From Symbiodinium natans (Eukaryota > Sar > Dinophyceae > Suessiales > Symbiodiniaceae): DNA of 30,865 bases. Shown here one piece after another: positions 1 to 28,061 of the stretch (position 1 is its first letter; each line of letters begins with the position of its first letter). Made by a program: the position numbers and the translations under genes. The notes below the pieces were generated by a model. That model did no database searches. It had not been told where the DNA came from and saw only the letters and a list, made by a program, of their open reading frames with translations. The stretch spans positions 777,212 through 808,076 of the forward strand of contig CAJNDS010001358.1 of assembly GCA_905221605.1 (NCBI GenBank), given 5' to 3'.

Positions 1-94
1 CATGTATATCTATTTATTTACTTTGTTCATTATTACTAGTTTGTTTTTTTGGGGGGGGGGTTCTTAAACAAATAGATGAAACGCAATGCGACAG

Positions 95-141
95 GGGCTT
101 ATGGAGCTGAGAAGTTGGAGTTCATGCTGCGAACTCTTATA
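95..141 (+). CDS. Candidate exon, upstream helicase region (weak)
   Basis: After an ACAG acceptor followed by G, this stretch reads AYGAEKLEFMLRTLI and ends at a GC donor (142-143), where telomeric repeats begin. It lies just inside the window start, where sequence between motif Ia and the LICATLS block would be expected. There is no recognisable motif; the call rests on an open frame, the AG|G acceptor and a phase-0 end that fits the next candidates. Confidence 0.3.
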
Positions 142-151
142 GCACCTTTTG

Positions 152-251
152 CCCTAAACCCTAAACCCTAAACCCTAAACCCTAAACCCTAAACCCTAAA
201 CCCTAAACCCTAAACCCTAAACCCTAAACCCTAAACCCTAAACCCTAAACC
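152..251 (+). repeat. CCCTAAA heptamer array
   Basis: About 14 nearly perfect copies of the telomeric heptamer in C-rich orientation lie in the first putative intron, between the weak exon candidates at 95-141 and 261-278. Confidence 0.95.
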
Positions 252-260
252 GTGGTACAG

Positions 261-278
261 AAGATGGCGGATCACAAG
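261..278 (+). CDS. Candidate micro-exon KMADHK (weak)
   Basis: Eighteen bases after a TACAG acceptor read KMADHK and stop at AAG|GC, the donor form used throughout this gene. Phase is 0 on both sides, compatible with the candidates at 95-141 and 622-653. The acceptor is AG|A rather than AG|G and the exon is very short, so this could be chance. Confidence 0.2.
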
Positions 279-466
279 GCGTCTTGCGCTTGTTCTCGGA
301 GATGTGTGGCTTTCAGAGTTCCGATGCTTAAGCTTGGGTGTGGGCCCTTTAATGGTAACTCCCTTTGTGGGTGCCTATTTTTCTCATTCTGTTCTACAGT
401 TGGCAAAGTGGATTTCCCAAGAAGGCCTACGGTACACGAAAACCCGAAGCTGTAGACCCTGAACTT

Positions 467-555
467 GGGATGTTCCCCCCTAGACTAAATAGGGATTCTA
501 AGGAGGGGTACTATAATCCCTATTAAGGACTGTTAGAAAAAAGGGGAACATATCC
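467..555. mobile_element. Fold-back (MITE-like) element, copy A
   Basis: The ends are inverted repeats built on GGATGTTCCCC and GGGGAACATATCC. The inner sequence (ATCCCTATTAAGGACTG) closely matches the copy at 17513-17606 (ATCCCTATCAAGGACTG). Copy A has partly decayed arms. No coding capacity is present. A non-autonomous DNA transposon or introner-like element is inferred; no clear target-site duplication was seen. Confidence 0.6.
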
Positions 556-621
556 AGGTACCCTAAACCTTAAACCCCAAACCCGAAACCCTATTCAGGC
601 CCTGAACCCTTAAGTGTCCAG

Positions 622-653
622 GTTCTTCGGTGCCGGCAGTATAACGGGAAGAG
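622..653 (+). CDS. Candidate exon VLRCRQYNGK, helicase region between motif Ia and LICATLS
   Basis: After a TCCAG|G acceptor the frame reads VLRCRQYNGK and leaves two bases of an Arg codon before a GT donor (654-655). The next candidate (826) supplies the missing G. SEN1-type helicases have a 'VVR(L/I)G' segment here, and VLRC would occupy that place. No strong motif is present. Confidence 0.4.
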
Positions 654-825
654 GTACTGACACAATGCAGACCCTGAACACTAGAACGTAAACCCTAAAC
701 CCCAAACCCCAAACCCCAAACCCCAAACCCCAAACCCCAAACCCCAAGCCCGAAATCAGAAGCTTCCCAGAACTTTCGTGGACCAATGATTAGCCTTGTT
801 CCCCTTAGAAAACTCAGCCAACAAG

Positions 826-862
826 GATGGGCCCCAACGCACATCCGGATCTGCAGGACCGC
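826..862 (+). CDS. Candidate exon with MGPNAHPDLQDR, helicase region
   Basis: Following ACAAG|G the frame reads MGPNAHPDLQDR. Many SEN1/UPF1 relatives have a 'G....HP.L...' segment after motif Ia and before the LICATLS block, so content and order fit. The end is uncertain: GA at 857, GC at 863 (used here) and GT further on are all possible. All three would leave phase 0, as the exon at 3063 requires. Confidence 0.45.
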
Positions 863-887
863 GCGTGCTCGGTGTGTTCGGTGGGGG

Positions 888-1026
888 TTTAGGGTTTAGG
901 GTTTAGGGTTTAGGGTTTAGGGTTTAGGGTTTAGGGTTTAGGGTTTAGGGTTTAGGGTTTAGGGTTTAGGGTTTAGGGTTTAGGGTTTAGGGTTTAGGAT
1001 TTAGGGTTTAGGGTTTAGGGTTTAGG
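888..1026 (+). repeat. TTTAGGG heptamer array
   Basis: About 20 almost perfect G-rich copies, with one TTTAGGA variant, begin about 25 bases downstream of the MGPNAHPDLQDR exon candidate. Smaller mixed arrays (CCCCAAA) lie at 688-745. Confidence 0.95.
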
Positions 1027-1997
1027 GTCTGGGGTTTCGGGTTTCGGGGCTCGCAGAGTGTAGGGTCTGTACGGGCAGCACCTACCAACCCCAAGACGTT
1101 ACAGGGCTCTTGTTTCCCAAAGCCCCAAGCCTGCGACCCTAAACCCTAAACCATAAACGGCCTTGACCCTAAACCCTAAATTCCCCCCCCCCCCCGCCTC
1201 CCCCCTCCCAACCCAACGCCCCAATTTTTCTCACATAGAGCATCCTATCGCAAGTGTAACCTAAGCAACCCTAAAACCCGAAAACCCTAAAGCCCTAAAA
1301 TCCTTAAAACCCTAAAACCGTAAAAAAAACCTAGCACCCTAAAACACCCTAAAACCCCCTAAAACCCTTCAAACCCCCCCAAAAAACCCCAAAAAAACCC
1401 AAACCCGCTAGGACTTTTCCCTCCGAACCTTGGTCGAGAAGCGGATGCAAGCGGGATGCTGCTGGAGCTGCAAGCAGTAGGATTTGGGGTTTCTAGGTTT
1501 AGGGTTTAGGGTTTAGGGTTTAGGGTTTAGGGTTTAGGGTTTAGGGTTTAGGGTTTAGGGTTTAGGGTTTAGGGTTTAGGGTTTAGGTTTTCGGGACTGC
1601 GAGGAGGAAGAGGACTGGGCGTTCAGTGCCATCTCTCTCAAGAGTTCTTCTCCCTGGGCCCTACAGCTCACAACCTTTGAGGGTGTGGGTAGTTATTTCG
1701 GCTCCTGCGTTGGTTGTGACCCTAAACCCTAAACCATAAGCCTACACTCTAAACTGAATATCGGACAACCCCCCTACATTCCTAAACCCTAGCCCTCCTC
1801 CCCCTCTCATGAGCCGTTAAGCGGGAAGCCCTCTCGAATTTGAGAGTTGTGAAGGACTTTGTGGTTTAGGGTTTCGGGTTTTGGGCTTTCAGGTTGCCGG
1901 TGCGAGGGTTTGAAGCTTAGGCTTTGGCGTTTAGGGTTTCGAAGGTCAGAAAGGTAAAGTCTGAGAAGAATCCGCAAGATATGCATGTATTGATAGG

Positions 1998-2030
<33 letters not shown>

Positions 2031-3062
2031 GTGTGTGTACATAGACATGTTCAGATACACGACACTTTTTGCCAGGTCACATAGGAGAGGGCTTTATGAT
2101 CTAGATTTAGGTTTTTTAGTTTGTGCAGCCGTGAACTGTAACATTGCACTGCTTCGTCGCTTGCCCACAGACCCCGAGTTGTAGAGCGCACAGGCACTGG
2201 CCGTGAAAGGAGCGTTCATGTTCTGAAGCGGCTTCTGTGACCACAAAGCGTGACCAAGATACTCTGCAGCAACGAGGGCTGCTTCTGACCAGAGGTGTCC
2301 AGCAACTTGTGGGCCTTTCAGTAGTTACCAGCCCTACCACTGGGAGGGGCTCGAGCCAGAGCTGGGATGAAGTCCAGAGCCATGAGATGTAAGTGCTTGA
2401 ACACCTACGCTCCTCGGAGAGTGCCCCTTAAACCTGAAAATCCTAGGTCCTAAGCCCACGACCCCAACGACCTGTCTTTGAGGTGACACGCCGGACTTTC
2501 AGAAGAAGGCGCTGGCATGGGCCTGCGTAGCCGGATCATGTTGCGGAGGGTTCTTTCGTCAGCTTTGCTGGTGAGAGCCTAGGGACCGGGACTCTTCCCT
2601 GTTGCTGCGCTTGTGAACCCCATGCGACATTGGGATGCCTGCGGACTGTCGAGTTTGAAGGCTTGGGGGAGTAGCTCAGGTTCTACTCAGGATCAAGCCT
2701 GGGTCTATTTGTAGTGTTTTGTACTCGGCATGAGAGCCAGAATGGTTGTCTTGAAGTTGGAGTAGCTGAAAAAGCGATGCCCTAAGCACTCGAAGTTACA
2801 TCCTTTTCAAACGCTAAGGCAGAGTCGTAGGCAGAGCTCCCCAAGCAAGCCGACTCTAATCCTGCAATAGCCCTGCATCCCCTCAAGCACTACGGAAAAT
2901 CACCTAACCGCCACCCTAACACCCTAACACCTTCAACCCCTAACCCCTTAAGCCCTCCCCTCCCCACTAAAGAAGAGAAGCAAAAACTGAACGTGCTCGA
3001 AGGTCAAAAGCTTTCCGATATATCCCACGCACACACCACCACCACCAAGTGCGAAAAGCCAG
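1027..3062. other. Long non-coding stretch, probable intron (repeats, no supported exon)
   Basis: It holds a TTTAGGG array at about 1498-1585, degenerate CCCTAAAA-type repeats at 1265-1400, and a TA/GT microsatellite near 2000-2040. The stretch 2050-2900 has mostly unique sequence in which I find no exon with helicase similarity. One GTAAGT occurs near 2390 but is not attached to a recognisable exon. An unseen short exon here cannot be excluded. Confidence 0.6.
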
Positions 3063-21557
<18,495 letters not shown>

Positions 21558-21900
21558 GCTTAGGGTTTAGGGCTTAGGGCTTAGGGCTTAGGGCTTAGGG
21601 CTTAGGGCTTAGGGCTTATGGTTTAGGGTTTAGGGTTTAGGGTTTAGGGTGTAGGGTGTAGGGTTTAGGGTTTAGGGTTTAGGGTTTAGGGTTTAGGGCA
21701 AAAAAAAAGAGACTCGGTAGGATCTTGGGACATTGAATATTTCCCCTTTGTGGGGTTTAGGAGGGCTATGTTCAGGGATCTTTTTCAGAGGGCCGAGAGG
21801 GCCATCCTATAAGAAGAAAAAGTGGGGGTTTAGGGGGTTTAGGGTTTAGGGTTTAGGGTTTAGGGTTTTAGGGTTTAGGGTTTAGGGTTTAGGGTTTAGG
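21558..21900 (+). repeat. TTAGGGC and TTTAGGG arrays
   Basis: The stretch begins with about eight TTAGGGC units, then TTTAGGG (to 21697), unique sequence, then a second TTTAGGG array (21827-21900). It starts within a few bases of the proposed donor. Confidence 0.92.
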
Positions 21901-21950
21901 GCCCGAAATGTAATGTCTGTGCTTCACCAGGAAGCCTTCCTTATCTGGGG

Positions 21951-22175
21951 GTGTTGGGAACGCTTCCGTGTTTTTGTTCTTCTCTGCGTTTCAGTTGCTT
22001 CAGCGTACGAGTGCCACCCCACCGGAAACATGAGAAACGCAACATCAACATGGAGCGGAGAGTCTCCTCCATGCCCCAGATTGATGGAATAAACAGTGCC
22101 CACAGCATCATCGTTAGGCTCGTGAACTTTGAGCTTTCAGTGGCCGAACGAACGGCCACGTCCGCGGTGATGTGA
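21951..22175 (+). other. Unplaced open frame, possible exon (either strand)
   Basis: A 74-codon + frame contains VPPHRKHEKRNINMERRVSS and ends SVAERTATSAVM. An equally open minus frame (22159-21941) reads MAVRSATESSKFTSLTMMLW at its start. This is non-repetitive, balanced sequence between two telomeric regions. I do not recognise a family on either strand. Confidence 0.25.
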
Positions 22176-22199
22176 ATTTTCGTTGCCGGTGTGTAATTG

Positions 22200-23665
22200 A
22201 GTGGGCACCCCCCCCCCCCCCCCCCGCACCTTTAGGGATTAGGGCTTAGGGCTCAGGGTTTAGGGGTTTAGGGCCCCCACTCCCCAACCCCGCACCTGGC
22301 AAGGACCATCAAGCCTTAACCCCAATTAAGAAAAAAGTTCCTGCGGCTGCCTCGGCGCTAAGGCTTCGAGTATCAGAGCCTCGCTTCTTGCTTCAATTTC
22401 GACACGACGGGGCTTTGGGGTTTGGGGGCGCTTTTCGGGTCTAGGGTCTGGGGCGGCTGGAGGCAGGTTTCTAGCGATGACTGAATCGGTTTACTGCGGT
22501 TTCGGGTTTAGGGGCTTCAAGGGGGTAGGGTTCTGGGTTTAAGGGTGTTAGTAGGTTCGGAGTTGGGGCCTTTTCGGATTTGGGGTGTGGAGTCCAGGGC
22601 GGCGGTTTAGGGTTTTAGGGCTTAGGGCTTGAGGGGCTTTAAGGCGTAGGGTTCTGGGTTTCCGGCCCTGAGTTAGGGGATCGGAGTTTAGGGCCTGTGC
22701 GTTCGGCAGGTGTGTTAGAACTTGGGGTGAGGAGTACAGTGCGGGCAGTGGAGCTTGGCAGGAGTTGCAGCATGGGGGCAGAGGGGATGAGTTCAAGGGT
22801 TTCTAGGGTCTAGGGTTTAGGGTTTAGGGTTTAGGGTTCAGCGTGTGGGAATGACTCAGCGTCTGGGCGGTTCGTCCGGAGCTCGTCTGGGTCATCTTGG
22901 GCTCAGGACTATGAGGTTGAATGGCCGTTCGGGGTTTGGGGGTTTAGGGTTTCGGGTTTAGGGTTTAAGGTTTAGGGTTTTGGGTTTCAAGGAGCATCAT
23001 GCACCCCTTGTGGGGTCTATCGCAAGCCGAATGGACCGAATATCTCGAAAGCCAATGGTCGACCCTTCCCTCCCCCCCTGGCACATCGGAATCTTCTCAA
23101 AAGATAAACCCGTCAACCCTGAACCCGCAGACCGGACATAGTTCTGCAATTCATGGTCGCCTTTCGTGTACCCTACATTACAAGCCCCGTTACAGCAGAA
23201 ACTCGACAGAGGACTATAACTTAGAAAGGGCTGGCCATGGGCGCCTCAGCTTTGCCTTTCTTGCCTTCGGAACAAGACCTCTCCCTAGCCAACCCTGTGC
23301 TGCCTTCAGGTGTTACCCTGCCTGTTTTCTAAATTAGATCATCCTGAGTGCCTGCGTGCTGGTTCACACCGGAAGCTCAGGTGCAGCTGTATGTGAGGTA
23401 GTCTATACCCCAAGCATCCCCAAGCGCAATTATGGCCGCCTGCGGCCCTACTTACAAGACGCCCATGAAGCTTTAAGGAATTACTCACAGGCTGCAGACC
23501 ACACGTAGGCCATATATATTGGGGTTTCAAGGGGCAGGCTGGGGAGGAGGTCTAGAATAGTTTGGGAGTTTAGGCAGTTGGCGATTTTTGATGCTTCCGA
23601 AGCCCCGAAACGACTTTCCCAGGTGAAGACTTTGTGCTCAGATACATGCGGCGCTGGCACGACAG
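22200..23665. other. Non-coding or unassigned stretch
   Basis: It holds an 18-base poly-C run (22208-22225), scattered G-rich heptamers (22500-22990) and unique sequence. An AG|G site at 22990 opens a frame reading EHHAPLVGSIASRMDRISRK, and an overlapping frame (22999-23337) is also open. Neither has a recognised family or required phase, so neither is called. Confidence 0.4.
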
Positions 23666-23690
23666 GCCGCAAGCGAGTTCGCAACAGAGG
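23666..23690 (+). CDS. Candidate exon AASEFATE (weak)
   Basis: After CGACAG|G the frame reads AASEFATE then reaches a GT (23691) or, with GL added, a GC, followed by G-rich heptamers. The acceptor fits the gene's rule; the residues are not diagnostic. Confidence 0.3.
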
Positions 23691-23887
23691 GTCTTGAGCT
23701 TAGGGTTTTGAATTTCGGATGCAGTGACTCTAGAGTTTAGGCTTTATAGTCTGATACAGGGGGCTTGCACGTGCGTTAAGGTCAGGGCAAAAAAGAAGAA
23801 AGAACCACTCAAGCCTTGGGCCTGCAGTCCGCTCTCCTCCCTAAGTTTTTATGCCTGAAGCACTAAACCCCTGTAAACCTTGACGCC

Positions 23888-23999
23888 CTAAATCCTAAAC
23901 CCTAAACCCTAAACCCTAAACCCTAAACCCTAAACCCTAAACCCTAAACCCTAAACCCTAAACCCTAAACCCTAAACCCTAAACCCTAAACCCTAAACT
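23888..23999 (+). repeat. Pure CCCTAAA array
   Basis: About 16 perfect copies lie about 70 bases before the candidate exon at 24068, resembling the placement of C-rich arrays before acceptors in the helicase core. Confidence 0.96.
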
Positions 24000-24067
24000 A
24001 GCTTCTGAAGCTGTAGGAGCTGTGAATCTGAGCGCAAGCTTGCGAGTATGAATAGGAATGTCTAGAG

Positions 24068-24091
24068 GCGCCAGAAAGCCGAGCCGAGGAG
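24068..24091 (+). CDS. Candidate tail exon APESRAEE
   Basis: It reads APESRAEE between CTAGAG|G and GAG|GC (24092-24093), phase 0 on both sides. The last 12 bases (CGAGCCGAGGAG) and GC donor are identical to the end of the exon at 26028-26078, suggesting an internal duplication or a constrained Glu-rich segment. Confidence 0.4.
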
Positions 24092-24201
24092 GCACACAAC
24101 GACCCGTTTCGGGTTTAGAGTTTAGGGTTTAATTAGGGTTTAGAGTTTAGGGTTTAGGGTTTAGGCTCTAGGCTCTTCCCGTGGTACATGGCAGCGACAA
24201 G

Positions 24202-24281
24202 AGGAAAGACCTTGCGGATCTTCTTGGGATACCAAAAGAAGGCCCACACATTTTACCGGCGATTCCGAAAATCTCAATCAG
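24202..24281 (+). CDS. Candidate tail exon RKDLADLLGIPKEGPHILPA
   Basis: The frame reads RKDLADLLGIPKEGPHILPA then IPKISI and two bases before a GA donor (24282-24283). A GC donor at 24242 would shorten it to RKDLADLLGIPKE. The GA version fits the phase of the next candidate exactly. KDLADLLGIP looks like a real helix-turn. No family recognised. Confidence 0.45.
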
Positions 24282-24416
24282 GAAATGCACACTTCTGAGG
24301 GTCATAAACGGGTGGTTAGGCACCCCTAAAGTCTAGGCTTTGGACACCCTGGGGGCCTCAGGCCCCGAGCTCCTGATGGGGGGATTTGTAGGGTGTGGGG
24401 TCTAGAGCTTTCAGCC

Positions 24417-24530
24417 CAAACCCTTCTAAGCCCTAAGCCCTAAGCCCTCAGCCCTCAGCCCTCAGCCCTAAGCCCTAAGCCCTAAGCCCTAAGCCCTAAG
24501 CCCTAAGTCCTAAGTCCTAAACCCTGAACC
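24417..24530 (+). repeat. CCCTAAG/CCCTCAG variant array
   Basis: Units of CCCTAAG with a block of CCCTCAG dominate, distinct from the canonical heptamer. It lies 45 bases before the next candidate exon. Confidence 0.93.
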
Positions 24531-24574
24531 AAACCCCATCGCCTCCACCTTGGCACCTCAACGACCTCGTGCAG

Positions 24575-24617
24575 GAACCCCACAGATGAGTCGATAAACA
24601 GCTCGGCAGTGGAACAG
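24575..24617 (+). CDS. Candidate tail exon NPTDESINSSAVEQ
   Basis: After GTGCAG|G one base completes a codon, then NPTDESINSSAVEQ ends at CAG|GC (24618-24619). The frame stays open further (AVGFGVPGPDSKKK), so a longer exon is possible. Phase 2 in, phase 0 out matches its neighbours. No family recognised. Confidence 0.45.
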
Positions 24618-24977
24618 GCCGTGGGCTTTGGGGTGCCAGGCCCCGATAGCAAAAAGAAAATAAGCTGCAGAACGCCCGTAACTTGGAGACACAAGATTTA
24701 GGGTTAAGGGCTCTGGGATGAGATGTTTGTATCACATGGGTTTTAGGGGCATTTCCGTGGCTTTGAACTCTTGGTGGATAGGTTAGGGCCGTTTACCGAA
24801 CCTAATCCCTACACCCGAAGCCCCAAGCCCCAAACCATCCAAAACCCCGACACCCTGGGAGCCCCCAAAGTCAAACGGCTCTGGCTTGCGGTAGTCAAGA
24901 TGGAGATTCCTAAGCCCGAGAGCCCGAGACCCAACAAACCCTGAAGCCTGAACCATAAACGTAACCGATGCTTCGCC

Positions 24978-25926
24978 GGTTTAGGGTTTAGGGTTTAGGG
25001 TTTAGGGTTTAGGGTTTAGGGTTTAGGGTTTAGGGTTTTGAGTTTAGGGTTTAGGGTTTAGGGTTACGGGTTTAGGGTTTAGGATGACCTCTGCAACCCT
25101 GGATTCTTGATCAATGTGGCAAAGGTTTGTATCAGGGCAGTTCTCTCTAATCCCTACAAACCTTGTGAACCCTATAAACCCTAAACCCTATAAATCTATA
25201 ACCCTGTAAGCCCTACATTACCCTGTAAACCCTACAAACCCTATAAGCCCTAAAAACAGTGCAAACTCTGTAAACCCTATAAAGCCCTTATGAAACCCTA
25301 TAACACCCTTTTCACGCTTAAACCCTAAACCCTAAACCCTAAACCCCCTCAACCCTAAACCCTAAAGCCTAAACCCTATAAATCCCTTTTCAAGTACTGC
25401 AAAGGCAGTCCCTGAGGAGAGCGACTGCCTCCTGCAGTCCAAAGCACCCTGGCACGGAGCTGCGATGTGGGGTTTAGGGTTTAGGGTTTAGGGTTTAGGG
25501 TTTAGGGTTTTGGGTTTAGGGTTTAGGGTTTAGGGTTTAGGGGTTTAGGGGTTTAGGAGGGGTTTAGGGTTTAGCGTTTAGCGTTTAGGGTTTAGGGTCC
25601 CAGGGTCCCAAAGGTCCCAAGGTCCCAAGGTCCTGACAAATGCCAGGACCTTACCCTTTTGGGGTTTAGGGTTGGGGTTTAGGGTTTAGGTATCAGGGTT
25701 TGAGGGGATGGAGCCCTTTGAACCTGAAAGGTTAAGCTTGTTGTTTGCCTTTAAATGTAGCCAGTACGAGAAGCAAAAGGCAGACCCCTAAACCCTAAAC
25801 CCTAAACCCTAAACCCTAAACCCTAAACCCTAAACCCTAAACCCTAAACCCTAAACCCTAAACCCTAAACCCTAAACCCTAAACCCTAAACCCTAAACCC
25901 TAAACCCTAAACCCTAAACCCTAAAC
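24978..25926 (+). repeat. Mixed telomeric arrays in a 1.4-kb presumed intron
   Basis: TTTAGGG (24978-25083), spaced CCCTATAAA-type units (25150-25390), TTTAGGG with TTTAGCG and TTTAGGGG variants (25470-25700), a small GGTCCCAA repeat (25598-25635) and a pure CCCTAAA array (25789-25926) follow one another. No exon was found among them. Confidence 0.88.
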
Positions 25927-26027
25927 ATGCCCTAAACTGTCAGATACACCGACTTTGGGGCTTCGGATTCTACAGCTTAGCGGGTGGGCTTCATGCTTGA
26001 GGGTTTTGCCCATGGAGATCGTCCGAG

Positions 26028-26078
26028 GATGTGTTCGAACTCAGCCCGGAAGAGTTGGAAGAGCTGCGAGCCGAGGAG
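26028..26078 (+). CDS. Candidate tail exon DVFELSPEELEELRAEE
   Basis: It encodes DVFELSPEELEELRAEE between CCGAG|G and GAG|GC (26079-26080), phase 0 both sides. The Glu/Leu pattern predicts a charged helix or coiled coil, continued by the next exon. Composition and signals make a real exon likely, though the gene it belongs to is not proven. Confidence 0.6.
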
Positions 26079-26109
26079 GCGCGCAGACTAAGAGTTGGCT
26101 TCGAAGCTG

Positions 26110-26399
26110 GGTTTAGGGTTTAGGGTTTAGGGTTTGGGGTTTAGGGTTTAGGGTTTAGGGTTTGGGGTTTAGGGTTCAGGGTTCAGGGTTTGGGGCGTAG
26201 GCAACTTTTGATTTTTTTGTTGGAGAGGGAAGGGGGGGGGGGGGGGGGAGTGTCCTAAGCCCTAAAGCCCAAAACCCGAAACCCCAAGCCCTGAACATCG
26301 GTTTGCAAGTTGCTGGGGTTGAGGGCTTAGGGTTCGGGCTTCAGGGTTCCCAGGGTATAGGTTGGGATTATACTAACAGTCCTGTTTATATAAATAAAT

Positions 26400-26430
<31 letters not shown>

Positions 26431-26632
26431 TATTCGTATTTATTTATTTATATATGGGAACATCCCAAGGAATAGGGATCACCACGGCCTTGAAGGGAGT
26501 TTTGGGGGCTCAAAGGGGTTTAAGAGCTTTGGGATAAAACGCGTAGCTCAACCCTAAACCCTAAACCCTAAACCCTAAACCCTAAACCCCAAACCCTAAA
26601 CCCTAAACCCTAAACCCTAAACCCTAAACCTC
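26110..26632 (+). repeat. TTTAGGG 5', CCCTAAA 3' arrays with TA tract between
   Basis: Within the presumed intron 26079-26644, G-rich units (26110-26190) stand near the donor and C-rich units (26550-26632) near the acceptor. A poly-G run (26237-26250) and a TA/TTTA tract (26387-26452) lie between. Confidence 0.9.
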
Positions 26633-26644
26633 AAACCGCAAAAG

Positions 26645-26680
26645 GCAGAGCGCCTCCGCTACGAGAGGGACATCGAAGAG
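26645..26680 (+). CDS. Candidate tail exon AERLRYERDIEE
   Basis: It encodes AERLRYERDIEE between CAAAAG|G and GAG|GC (26681-26682), phase 0. It continues the charged helix of the preceding exon (…LRAEE-AERLRYERDIEE), a strong sign that both belong to one coding chain. Confidence 0.6.
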
Positions 26681-27223
26681 GCCTCCGGTGTATTCACGGG
26701 CAGCCGTTCACCTTGCCTTGCCCTTGATCTACAAGCCTGCCAGAGACGCCAAAACCCCTTCATTGAGGAATATCCCTCAAATTATCAGAGGAACCCGAGT
26801 ATGACTTAAGGTATATTACTTAGTTAAGGGTTTTGGAGTCTCTGGGCCTAAAGCCCCAAAACCCGAAACCCCTAGAACCCAAAGAAACCCTAAAAGCTTA
26901 CAAACCCTAAAACCCTTAAAACCCTAACACTCTAAACCCCTGAAACCCCTAAAACCCTAAGACAAAAACTCCACAACCCCAAAACCTTTTCACCAAACCA
27001 CGGGTCCCAATCAGACGGGTTTAGGGCTTAGGGCTTCGGGCTTCGGGTTTAGGATCCTTGTTATAGAGCATGGTCTTCCGGCCCAAGCCGCTCTGGCCAA
27101 CGGGTCATGGGTTCACCCCTCAACACCCTGGTTTAGGGTTTAGGGTTTAAGGTTTAGTGTTTAGGTTTCCCCTCAAAATCCCAAAGCCCTAAGACCCCCA
27201 AGAACCTAAGTCCTTCAGGTTGG

Positions 27224-27350
27224 CTTGGTCGCCCAGTGGTACCCTGTGGCCTTTTGTTTGTTGCTTTTGGGGTTTGAAGGTTTGGGGTGCAGGGTTTAGG
27301 GTTCCCTTCTAAAGCAAGCAACCCCAAAAGGGTACCCTTATTGAAATATG
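27224..27350 (+). mobile_element. Dispersed element, copy 1 (tRNA-like start)
   Basis: It begins CTTGGTCGCCCAGTGGTACC and ends near AGGGTACCCTTATTGAAATA, matching 29215-29313. It carries about 25-30 extra bases of telomere-like sequence (27272-27299) absent from the other copy. Part of the interior can pair (TTTTGGGG with CCCCAAAA). It lies 35 bases before a candidate exon. SINE or fold-back nature is inferred. Confidence 0.55.
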
Positions 27351-27384
27351 CTCACGAGAGCTACCGAGTCCGACCAGCTCGGAG

Positions 27385-27432
27385 GTCGATGTGGATGACG
27401 GGTTCAACCCGGATGTTGACTTGGACCGCTGG
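27385..27432 (+). CDS. Candidate tail exon VDVDDGFNPDVDLDRW
   Basis: It encodes VDVDDGFNPDVDLDRW between CGGAG|G and TGG|GC (27433-27434), phase 0. The strongly acidic sequence resembles no domain I can name, though Asp spacing (DVDDGFNPD) is reminiscent of calcium-binding loops; that is only a resemblance. Confidence 0.55.
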
Positions 27433-28011
27433 GCACTCCCTAAAGCCCCTAAAACCCTAAAACTAAACCTAAACCCTAAACCCTAAACTGCCCTAAACCT
27501 TAAACCCTAGACCCTAGACCCTAAACCCAACAAAACGCCTAGACCACTAAACCGCTAAACCCCTAAAACCCCTAAACCCCTAAACTGCTAAATCCCTAGA
27601 GCCCTAAACCACTAAGGGCTCCCCCCGTGTGGGCAGTATGTGAGTTTGGAAGCTTTGGCAGTTTGGCGCATGGCGGTCAGGGTTTGGGGTTCAGGGTTTA
27701 GGGTTTACAGTTTAGGGTTTAGGGTTTAGGGTTCGTGTTGCAATCTAGGGTCATTTTTGTTGATGTCCTTGTTTCTATAACCCGAGGGACCGTGGGAGTG
27801 CACATACTTACCGTGAAATCTTCTCCTGCTGCCCCGGTACTTGTCAAGGGTGCAGGGGTTCAGGGGTTAAACCAAAACCCTAAACCCGAAAGCCGCTCCC
27901 TGATGCTGATTGGGGTTTGGGGTTTAGGGTTTAGGGTTTGGGGTTTAGGGTTTAGGGCCAGTTTAGGGTTTAGGGTTTTTTCAGGGTTTACGGTTCAGGG
28001 TTCAGCGGCAG

Positions 28012-28059
28012 GAGAGCGCCAACTCACCTTTTGGGGTTGGCACTCCAGAAACCTGGTCG
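28012..28059 (+). CDS. Candidate tail exon ESANSPFGVGTPETWS
   Basis: It encodes ESANSPFGVGTPETWS between GGCAG|G and TCG|GC (28060-28061), phase 0. G-rich heptamers precede it. A low-complexity CCAA tract (28080-28110) follows. No family recognised. Confidence 0.42.
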
Positions 28060-28061
28060 GC

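Noticed and set aside
1-1026. A true chromosome end because of telomeric repeats
   Set aside because: Arrays occur throughout the window in both orientations, between exons of one gene, so they are interstitial.
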